Origin: Patescibacteria group bacterium
GTDB lineage: Bacteria > Patescibacteriota > Gracilibacteria > UBA1369 > LOWO2-01-FULL-3
DNA: 11,642 bases
Assembly (NCBI GenBank): GCA_018818755.1
Contig: JAHIRL010000063.1
Location: 1 to 11,642 of the forward strand
Direction: 5' to 3'
The position numbers were made by a program, and so were the translations under genes. The number at the start of each line of letters is the position of its first letter. The first letter of the stretch is position 1. This document shows, piece by piece, positions 6,005-11,642 of the stretch. The notes beneath the pieces are model-generated. The model saw only the letters and a program-made list of their open reading frames with translations. It did no database searches and was not told where the DNA came from.

Positions 6005-6988
6005 ATGAAAAAAACACTCTTAATAATCGGGCTGTTTTGTCTTATTGCTGGATACCTCCATTTCCAATACAAATCGAGCATATTTTCACCAATTGACGAA
6101 AATTCCACAGAAGAAGTATCTTTTCGCATAAAAGAGGGCCGCGTATTAAAAGAAATCACCAAAGATCTTAAAGAAGCAGGATTAATAAAAAGCCCCTTTT
6201 TCTTCAACTATTACCTTAAAAAACAAGACCTAGACACAAAAATCCTTGCCGGCCGCTTTCTACTAAGCCCAAATCAAACTGCGGCAGAAATAGCCGAAAC
6301 CCTGAGCAACGCCCAAAAATCGGAAAGTGTCATAACCATCCAAGAAGGATTACGCATAAAAGACATCGATCAAAAACTTGCAGAAATGAAACTAAGCGAA
6401 AAGGGCCAATTTACCTCCGCCATAAATAGCTTTAATGGCTGGGAATACTACGACTTTCTTAGCCCAGCAACTCCACTTGAAGGATATCTATTCCCCGACA
6501 CTTATTTTCTAAAAACAGCCGATTTCAATCCCCAAGACTTAATTTACCTAAGCCTGGACAACTTTGAGAAAAAGCTTAATTCAATCGAAAACATCCCCAC
6601 AGAGCACTCTCTCAACGATTACATAATAATGGCCTCAATCATCGAAAAAGAGGTCTTCGGATTTGAAGATCGCAAGATCGTCTCAGCAATCCTCTGGAAA
6701 CGCCTCAATTCCAACTGGGCCCTCGGAGCGGACGCCACACTCCTTTATTTAAAAGAAGACCGCACAATCACCACTGAAGATCTCCAAAAAGACTCCCCCT
6801 ACAACACCCGCAAAAATCTCGGACTTCCCCCCACAGCCATCTCTAACCCAAGTTTAGAAAGCATCCAAGCTTCAATGTTCCCGGAACAAAACGACTATTG
6901 GTTTTATCTAACAACACCGGATACCGGCAAAGTCATCTACGCCAAAACAAACGAAGAACACAACGCCAACAAAGCAAAATACTTATAA
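6005..6988 (+). CDS. mltG: Endolytic murein transglycosylase MltG (YceG-like)
   Basis: MltG cuts nascent glycan strands at the membrane and sets their length. The 327 residues are typical: an N-terminal membrane anchor (about 4-20), a LysM-like region (about 38-100, with IKEGRVLKEITKDLKEAGLI), then the catalytic domain. Visible family motifs are LEGYLFPDTY (158-167), ASIIEKE (210-216) with the expected catalytic Glu, DSPYNTRKNLGLPPTAISNP (263-282), and the C-terminal YWFYLTTPDTGKVIYAKTNEEHN (298-320, read in pieces). Start is the ATG at 6005, two bases after ybaB and seven after GGAG. The last codons overlap the end of the convergent FecR-like gene by six bases. The second half is notably C-rich for a coding strand. 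Confidence 0.95.
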   Translation: MKKTLLIIGLFCLIAGYLHFQYKSSIFSPIDENSTEEVSFRIKEGRVLKEITKDLKEAGLIKSPFFFNYYLKKQDLDTKILAGRFLLSPNQTAAEIAETLSNAQKSESVITIQEGLRIKDIDQKLAEMKLSEKGQFTSAINSFNGWEYYDFLSPATPLEGYLFPDTYFLKTADFNPQDLIYLSLDNFEKKLNSIENIPTEHSLNDYIIMASIIEKEVFGFEDRKIVSAILWKRLNSNWALGADATLLYLKEDRTITTEDLQKDSPYNTRKNLGLPPTAISNPSLESIQASMFPEQNDYWFYLTTPDTGKVIYAKTNEEHNANKAKYL

Positions 6989-8308
6989 ACTATTTTCTAC
7001 AATAGGTTCTGTAGAAGGTTCTTCCGCAGGCTCCTCTTCAGCAACTTCCTCCTCAACAACCGCCGGCTGATATTTTACCTTCACAAAAATACTTTCTCCC
7101 CTATTACCATTAGAATCAATGGCATAAACTTCATAAGTGTTTTCCCCCACCTTCATTAAATCATAATCCGCATTGGCAAAATATGTCCAAGAACTTTCAC
7201 CGGATTTAAATTTCTGCAATGTATAAGTGTTCACAACAACTTTTGCCGCACCACTAATTTCTCCTTTAATAACCGCAGGACTATGAGTTACAACGAAATA
7301 ACCATCCGCATCGGTCTCCATCCCTCCAGATACAGAAACAACCTTCGGAACAGACATATTAGTTGCAACAGGCTCCTCCGCAACAGGCTCCTCCGCAACA
7401 GGCTCTTCCACAACAGGATCTTCCGCAACAGGCTCCTCCACAATCCCCTCTTCAACATCTTCTCCCACCGGCTTCAACTCAGGCTCAAAAATCTGATCCT
7501 CCTCAGCAATTTCCTCAGGCTCAACCCTAACAAAACCAGTTCCAAACTCAGCCCGCTCAAAAACACTTGGGTTTTTATCTTCCATGCTATTCCATTTATA
7601 AAAATCCGTATCCTTAAAATCATCAGATATAGCCGCCAGAACCGTCGGACTCTTAAATTCCCAATAATTTTTCAAAACCATATCGCTAAAGACAATTTCC
7701 TGTCCCACTCCAATATTTTCGGTTTCCACAATTTTCTCCCCCACTTCGTCAAAAATATTAAGTTCCAAATCATCTCCTTTTCCACTAAACACTCTAACAA
7801 CTTCCTCAAAGCCATTCTCAACCTCAAAAATACTATCCTGAGAAGAAACAACTTCAAGATTTGTAGTTTTAACAACTATTTTCGTACCTTTACCTGAAGC
7901 TTTATAGACTTTATTGATCCAAATTGTTCCATCCACAAGCAACAAATTTATAATCCCTTCATCTTCATCAACCTCCAAAAAACTAACATCCGTACCGGAA
8001 TCAAGTCTCATCAAAGTACCATCCAAAAATTCAATAACAGCAAGCCCATCAGCACTCATCATAAGCTCATCCCCTTGCATAATTAAAGCATCCGAACTCA
8101 AACTAAAAAAATTATCGGTTCCCCAAGTCTTCATTTGAGCATTTCCTTCAACTATGTGCATATAAGCCGCACGCGGAACATAAGGATTCGTAAAAGCACT
8201 CCAGAGCTTAAACAGCAAAACAATAATTATCCCAATACAAATTATAATAAAAAAAGGCATTACATAATCCATCGTTCCGTATGCCTTTCCATGCCTTGAT
8301 CTATACAT
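6983..8308 (-). CDS. Membrane-anchored FecR-domain protein with Ig-like domain
   Basis: The 441-residue product has a short basic N-terminus, one membrane span (about 15-35) and a FecR domain (about 48-135). FecR features include the IVEGNAQ strand, LIMQGDELMMSADGLAVIEF (75-94), DGTLMRLDSGTDV (96-108) and a VDGTIW repeat. After an uncharacterised region (135-260) comes a Glu/Pro/Val linker with EEPVA-type repeats (about 288-315). Next is an Ig-like beta domain (about 320-413) with the pattern W-x-YFANADYDLMKVGENTYEVYAIDSNGNRGE, read in parts. An acidic tail ends the protein. It is probably an extracytoplasmic protein tethered to the membrane. FecR in iron regulation senses a receptor, but nothing of that system is nearby, so a structural or surface role is more likely. 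It starts 49 bases after dnaA with no terminator between, so co-transcription is plausible. Confidence 0.88.
   Translation of the reverse strand: MYRSRHGKAYGTMDYVMPFFIIICIGIIIVLLFKLWSAFTNPYVPRAAYMHIVEGNAQMKTWGTDNFFSLSSDALIMQGDELMMSADGLAVIEFLDGTLMRLDSGTDVSFLEVDEDEGIINLLLVDGTIWINKVYKASGKGTKIVVKTTNLEVVSSQDSIFEVENGFEEVVRVFSGKGDDLELNIFDEVGEKIVETENIGVGQEIVFSDMVLKNYWEFKSPTVLAAISDDFKDTDFYKWNSMEDKNPSVFERAEFGTGFVRVEPEEIAEEDQIFEPELKPVGEDVEEGIVEEPVAEDPVVEEPVAEEPVAEEPVATNMSVPKVVSVSGGMETDADGYFVVTHSPAVIKGEISGAAKVVVNTYTLQKFKSGESSWTYFANADYDLMKVGENTYEVYAIDSNGNRGESIFVKVKYQPAVVEEEVAEEEPAEEPSTEPIVENSL
7365..7439. repeat. Five tandem 15-bp units inside the FecR-like gene
   Basis: Units begin at 7365, 7380, 7395, 7410 and 7425. 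The consensus on the plus strand is GCAACAGGCTCCTCC, with one to three differences in the third and fourth units. Each encodes five residues of the EEPVA type on the minus strand. The length is a multiple of three, so copy-number change would keep the frame and only lengthen the linker. Confidence 0.95.
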
Positions 8309-8357
8309 ATTTAAAAGATTAGTTTAACAACTCTTATTCTAAAACATTCTATCGCAA

Positions 8358-9794
8358 TTACAAGCCCATCTCTCTTTTTATCGAATTTAAATCCTTAACA
8401 AGCTTAATATCTTTCACCAAAGCTTTTGAAGTTTTATTACAAGCATGCATAACCGTTGTGTGGTTGCGTCCACCAAAAGCAAGACCAATTTTTTCGTAAC
8501 TTTCGTTTAGCTCATTCTTAATAAGATACATACAAATTTGACGAGGCACCATTATTTCCTTGTGCCTATCACCTCCGGTCAAAGCATCAACTGCAACTCC
8601 ATAATAATTGGCAACCATATCCTGCACATCCTCCGCAGTCCTTGTTCTAAATTCTTTAGCCTTTTTCTCAACATCATATCCAATAATTTTTTGGGCCTTA
8701 TTAAGTCTTCTTATAACATCAACAACAGTCTTAATTGTCGGCACTCTGTGTGCCAATTGAGCCTCCGCCATTAATTGTTTAAGGACACCCTCAAGATCCC
8801 TTACACTTCCGCAAACATTCATAGCGATAAAATCGACAACCTTCGGATCCAGAATCATCTGATACTCACCACATTTCTGACTAAGGATTGCCACTCTTGT
8901 CTCATATTCAGGCGGCAAAAGCTCGACAACCATTCCCATTCCAAACCTACTAATAAGTCTATCATCCAAATCATCCAAATCGGATGGTGCCCTATCACTG
9001 GTCAAAACTATCTGCTTGTTAGAATCATAAAGCTCATTAAAAGTATGGAAAAATTCCTGCTGGGAAGAGTTTTTTCTGCCAAAAAACTGCACATCATCAA
9101 CCAAAAACACATCAACCTTCCTATACTGATCTTTAAACCTTTTCATATTTCTCGAACCAATAGCCTCCACAACTTCAGTAACAAATTTTTCCGCTGTCAC
9201 ATACTTTACAACCTTATTTGGAAAAGCCTGTAAAATTTCATTCCCAATAGACTGCAAAAGATGAGTCTTTCCTAAGCCCACAGTCCCATAGATATACAAA
9301 GGATTATAAATCCCTCCGGGATGATTGGAAACAGCACTACAAGCCGCATGAGGAAGCCTGTTTTCCTGACCAACAACAAAGCTATGAAGACTATAACGCC
9401 CATTGAGCATCTGACTCTCTACATATCCTCGATCAGGCCCGGAAGAAACCCGAACCTCCGCAACATTTCTTACCTTCCGCACTTTTTTATCCTCATTCAT
9501 GAACAGAGCCTTCACATCAACCCCTTCAGTGCTATCAAGCTCACTCAAGCGAGGATGAACCTCATAAACCACTTTAGTTACTCCCTTATCCAATTCTTTG
9601 ATAGCCTGGGAAATTTTAAGATCATACTTTTTAGCTAACCAATCAAAAGAAAAAATTGATGGCACACCAACTAACACTGTTCCGTTTTCATTGGATAAAA
9701 TGGTAGATTTGTTGAACCAAGTTACAAAATGAGCTCTACTGATTGTAGGTTTAAGCCTGTTAAGCACGGCGATCCAAAAATCTTTCTTAGTCAT
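8358..9794 (-). CDS. dnaA: Chromosomal replication initiator DnaA
   Basis: DnaA binds origin boxes as an ATP-bound oligomer and opens the DNA. The 478-residue protein has all domains: N-terminal helicase-loading domain I (1-80, DFWIAVLNRLKPTISRAHFV), a short variable linker (80-130), AAA+ domain III and DNA-binding domain IV. Motifs: Walker A GTVGLGKT (170-177), Walker B LVDDVQF (231-237), sensor 1 TSDR (265-268), DRLISRF (278-284), VRDLEGVL (331-338), basic loop GDRHKEIMVPRQICMYL (408-424) and signature GGRNHTTVMHACNK (441-454). In the signature the nearly universal GGRDH is GGRNH, with Asn at 444 encoded by AAC. The ATG at 9794 has no Shine-Dalgarno. Upstream lies a 340-base gap with tandem repeats; the FecR-like gene follows. 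Confidence 0.98.
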   Translation of the reverse strand: MTKKDFWIAVLNRLKPTISRAHFVTWFNKSTILSNENGTVLVGVPSIFSFDWLAKKYDLKISQAIKELDKGVTKVVYEVHPRLSELDSTEGVDVKALFMNEDKKVRKVRNVAEVRVSSGPDRGYVESQMLNGRYSLHSFVVGQENRLPHAACSAVSNHPGGIYNPLYIYGTVGLGKTHLLQSIGNEILQAFPNKVVKYVTAEKFVTEVVEAIGSRNMKRFKDQYRKVDVFLVDDVQFFGRKNSSQQEFFHTFNELYDSNKQIVLTSDRAPSDLDDLDDRLISRFGMGMVVELLPPEYETRVAILSQKCGEYQMILDPKVVDFIAMNVCGSVRDLEGVLKQLMAEAQLAHRVPTIKTVVDVIRRLNKAQKIIGYDVEKKAKEFRTRTAEDVQDMVANYYGVAVDALTGGDRHKEIMVPRQICMYLIKNELNESYEKIGLAFGGRNHTTVMHACNKTSKALVKDIKLVKDLNSIKREMGL

Positions 9795-9814
9795 AGAAAA
9801 AAGTAGTCAAAAAA

Positions 9815-9848
9815 TATAGTTTTGCCCCCTATAGTTTTACCCCCTATA
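9815..9848. repeat. 15-bp tandem repeat upstream of dnaA
   Basis: TATAGTTTTGCCCCC (9815-9829) is followed directly by a second unit (9830-9844) differing only at one base (A for G), then a partial third unit TATA (9845-9848). It ends 21 bases upstream of the dnaA ATG, so it sits in the promoter or leader. A possible minus-strand -10, TATATT (9813-9818), overlaps its edge. It may be a regulatory site. Confidence 0.85.
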
Positions 9849-9896
9849 TGCTCGATGGTCGCCAACTTTTTGCCCTCGACCCCTTCAAGCGAAATC

Positions 9897-9902
9897 ATTG
9901 TA
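9897..9902 (-). promoter_or_regulatory. Possible -10 element of a dnaA promoter
   Basis: On the minus strand TACAAT matches five of six consensus bases. The sequence 17 bases upstream begins with TTG but is otherwise a poor -35. A start near 9890 would give a leader of about 95 bases carrying the inverted repeat and the 15-bp units. TATATT at 9813-9818 is a competing -10. Confidence 0.3.
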
Positions 9903-9913
9903 TCCCGTTTTTA

Positions 9914-9956
9914 CCCCACCAACAAGGCGTAAACCACCAAAGACCACCAACACCAC
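9914..9956. repeat. Short CACCAA repeats
   Basis: CCCCACCAA (9914-9922), then ACCACCAA at 9933-9940 and again at 9943-9950, and CACCAC (9951-9956). The two octamers are ten bases apart, one helical turn. The other strand is correspondingly rich in GGTGGT. The role is unknown; they could be a protein-binding cluster or simple sequence bias. Confidence 0.55.
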
Positions 9957-10046
9957 ATATCGAAAATACTCCCCCCCCTACCACTAGATGTAGATATTTT
10001 TTTACACTAAAAAACATTCCCCAACACAGCGCAATAATTCAAGAAT

Positions 10047-10121
10047 ACAAATTTGACAAAGCAGGCAAGTAGAAAAACCCCCCTCCTCTCATTTAGACCT
10101 GCAACTAAACAAATTTGACAA
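10047..10121. repeat. Two exact 13-bp direct repeats in the dnaA-rseP gap
   Basis: ACAAATTTGACAA occurs at 10047-10059 and 10109-10121, 62 bases apart. Each copy contains the 8-bp palindrome CAAATTTG. The distal copy ends 13 bases from the rseP stop codon. The spacing is close to six helical turns, so both copies would face the same side of the helix. They may be paired protein-binding sites. Confidence 0.75.
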
Positions 10122-10134
10122 TATAAAAACTTCC

Positions 10135-11642
10135 TCAGCCGCTTATCAAACGAGCAATATCACTATATGTTACCACCAAAATCAAAAGCAATATTAGAAC
10201 ATATCCCAACCCGTGAATATGGGCCTCCCATTTTGGATTAACAGGTCGACCCAAAACAAACTCCAAAAAGATGAACAACAAACGCCCTCCATCCAAAGCG
10301 GGAAAAGGCAAAATATTTATAACAGCCAAACTTAGGGATAAAATAGCCATAAACCGTAGCAAAGGAATAAATCCCTCCTGCACAAACACATGAGTCATTT
10401 GAGCTATCCCCACAGGACCAGCCACAGTATCCGGAACATCTTCCCCATTCAAAAGGCCTGCAACCAGATCAACAAACATAACCCCAGTCTTCTTGGCCAA
10501 TCTAAAAGTCTCGGTTATCGCAACCAGAGGAGCTTTATATATCGGATATTTCTCATCTTTAATTTCCACAACCGAGGCAATCAAATCACTGGTGATAAAA
10601 TTTATTTCCGGACTTCCTCCAAAACTAAGCATAGGCGTAACAATAATGCCAACCATCCCCTCCTCCGGCTTAATGCTATAACTAATAATTTGTCCACCAC
10701 GCTCAACTAAATATTCATTTTCCCCACTCGAAAAACCAGCCATCAACTCAGCTAAAACTTCCAAAGAATCAACAGCCTGACCATTGATCGAAATCAATTT
10801 ATCTCCCTCCATAATACCAGCCTCATAAGCCGGATTCCCCTCAAAAACCTGAGATATAACCATTTGATCTTCTAGACCATAGCCCAACTGCAGTTGCAAA
10901 GTTTCTCCATTTCGATAAATCCTTAAATCAATAATTCCCTCAGCAAGTAGAACCTGCTCATAATCTTGCGAAACAAAAACTTCCTCCCCATTTACAGATA
11001 AAATATAATCCCCCTCCCGAACACCAGCATCATAATAAGGCCCAAAGTTCTCAAGCTCTAAAACCCTTAAACGAGGTAAAGCAACAGGTGCAGAAAATTC
11101 AACACCCATATCTTCCAAATTTTCCGAAACACCCTCCACCCTCAAAGTTACAAAACTCCCATCTCTCAAAATGCCATAAACAGCATCCGAAGAATCCTCC
11201 AGAAAAGCAAATCCACTATAATCCAGTTCTTTCCCATTCAAAGCATAAACAATATCTCCCGAAACAAAACCCAGAGCCAAAGCCTCGCTCCCCTGCTCCA
11301 CATTCTTTATCTCCAAACCTTCCTGAACAACTATTCCTCCATCCTTAATAGCCGGCAAAATATCATCAGCAGTATAAAGTGGCTGCATCCCCACGGAAAA
11401 CCCAATAGTCAAAAGCAACCAAGCTAAAAAGAAATTCATCACAACCCCGGCAATAATCACCAAAAACCTGTCGCGCATAGATTTTGAGGCAAAGCTCCTT
11501 TTATTCTTAGCTTTTTTGGGATCAAGGGTATCCTCCCCAAGCATCCTCACAAAACCTCCAAAAGCAATAGCGTTGATAGAATAAATCGTCTCCCCCTTCT
11601 TCTTACCCCAAATTCGCGGCGGCATACCAAATCCAAACTCCT
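10135..11642 (-). CDS. rseP: RseP/site-2-type M50 zinc metalloprotease with three PDZ-like repeats, N-terminus missing
   Basis: This intramembrane protease family cuts membrane-embedded substrates such as anti-sigma factors and leftover signal peptides. The frame stays open to the right edge (501 residues visible). It extends five codons (EFGFG) beyond the in-frame ATG at 11625, which is therefore internal. The HExxH helix should lie just outside. Positions counted from that Met: INAIAFGGFVRMLGED (17-32); a membrane segment with AGVVMNFFLA (59-68); three PDZ-like units at about 102-165, 186-248 and 252-318, each with a GxxxGDxIxxxNG-type core; GPVGIAQM (403-410); and the C-terminal membrane core with INILPFPALDGGRL (436-449), whose Asp is the third zinc ligand. 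RseP of E. coli has two PDZ domains and RasP one. The stop is TGA. No terminator is obvious before dnaA. Confidence 0.93.
   Translation of the reverse strand, partial: EFGFGMPPRIWGKKKGETIYSINAIAFGGFVRMLGEDTLDPKKAKNKRSFASKSMRDRFLVIIAGVVMNFFLAWLLLTIGFSVGMQPLYTADDILPAIKDGGIVVQEGLEIKNVEQGSEALALGFVSGDIVYALNGKELDYSGFAFLEDSSDAVYGILRDGSFVTLRVEGVSENLEDMGVEFSAPVALPRLRVLELENFGPYYDAGVREGDYILSVNGEEVFVSQDYEQVLLAEGIIDLRIYRNGETLQLQLGYGLEDQMVISQVFEGNPAYEAGIMEGDKLISINGQAVDSLEVLAELMAGFSSGENEYLVERGGQIISYSIKPEEGMVGIIVTPMLSFGGSPEINFITSDLIASVVEIKDEKYPIYKAPLVAITETFRLAKKTGVMFVDLVAGLLNGEDVPDTVAGPVGIAQMTHVFVQEGFIPLLRFMAILSLSLAVINILPFPALDGGRLLFIFLEFVLGRPVNPKWEAHIHGLGYVLILLLILVVTYSDIARLISG

Larger units (their letters stand above)
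9795..10134. other. Gene-free region between rseP and dnaA
   Basis: This 340-base stretch is the longest in the window without a credible gene. It holds two 15-bp tandem units near dnaA, a short inverted repeat (GGTCG at 9857-9861 and CGACC at 9877-9881), CACCAA-type repeats (9914-9956), C-runs of four to eight bases on the plus strand, a T-rich stretch (9995-10003) and two 13-bp direct repeats. I see no exact TTATCCACA box on either strand; the nearest is TTTTACACT (10000-10008). It contains the dnaA promoter and could hold an origin, but evidence for an origin is weak. No RNA gene was recognised. Confidence 0.6.

Noticed and set aside
6995..7016. Inverted repeat TTCTAC/GTAGAA near the mltG/FecR convergence as a terminator
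   Set aside because: The stem is only six AT-rich pairs with a ten-base loop, and neither strand has a T tract after it.
10000..10008. TTTTACACT as a DnaA box
   Set aside because: It is a single copy that fits only a relaxed consensus with one mismatch, in AT-rich DNA. No partner boxes are nearby.
9848..10072. Rightward 74-codon frame in the dnaA-rseP gap
   Set aside because: The product is rich in Pro, His and Asn from C-rich low-complexity DNA, shows no recognisable domain, has no Shine-Dalgarno, and overlaps the repeats of a probable regulatory region.
11586..11625. ATG at 11625 as the true start of rseP
   Set aside because: The frame continues upstream to the window edge with EFGFG, typical of the M50 family just before this Met, and the zinc-binding helix would otherwise be missing.

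Overview
The window reads as a compact bacterial chromosome segment of moderately low GC, with ten protein genes packed tightly and no insertion sequences, tRNA, rRNA or CRISPR visible. All genes are intact under the standard bacterial code. TAA, TAG and one TGA (rseP) serve as stops, and the long glycine-rich hppA frame contains no internal TGA. This argues against the UGA-Gly code of Absconditabacteria/Gracilibacteria. The gene set (membrane pyrophosphatase, MltG, FecR/Ig-like surface protein, RseP-like protease) together with near-absence of Shine-Dalgarno sequences suggests a Patescibacteria/CPR-type genome such as the Peregrinibacteria. That placement is inference and of only modest confidence.

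Layout. Bases 1-5595 hold five leftward genes: the N-terminal part of a long RelA/SpoT homologue with a degenerate hydrolase centre (cut by the left edge); a 506-residue single-pass membrane protein of unknown function; a K+-dependent ion-pumping membrane pyrophosphatase (hppA) with a clear intrinsic terminator; a small acidic lipoprotein; and ribosomal protein L25 (CTC type). At 5596-5708 a divergent promoter region switches to the rightward pair ybaB-mltG. mltG converges tail-to-tail, with a 6-base overlap, on a leftward FecR/Ig-like membrane-anchored protein, which is preceded by dnaA. A 340-base gene-free, repeat-bearing region (9795-10134) separates dnaA from a leftward RseP-family M50 protease that runs off the right edge.

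Themes. The genes cover replication initiation (dnaA), nucleoid structure (ybaB), translation (L25), stringent response (rel), envelope building and surveillance (mltG, FecR-like, rseP, lipoprotein) and ion-motive energy (hppA). No single unknown system spans the window. The observations most worth following are: a Rel protein that has lost three of four expected metal ligands of its hydrolase site; a membrane protease with three rather than one or two PDZ-like repeats; a DnaA whose conserved base-contacting Asp is Asn, next to a gap without canonical DnaA boxes; and the repeats and C-runs in that gap.

The plus strand is C-rich over G both in leftward genes and in much of the rightward mltG. 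The bias does not reverse across the dnaA-rseP gap, so replication may cross the whole window leftward and the origin may lie elsewhere. All of this comes from reading the sequence by eye; no database search or fold prediction was run.
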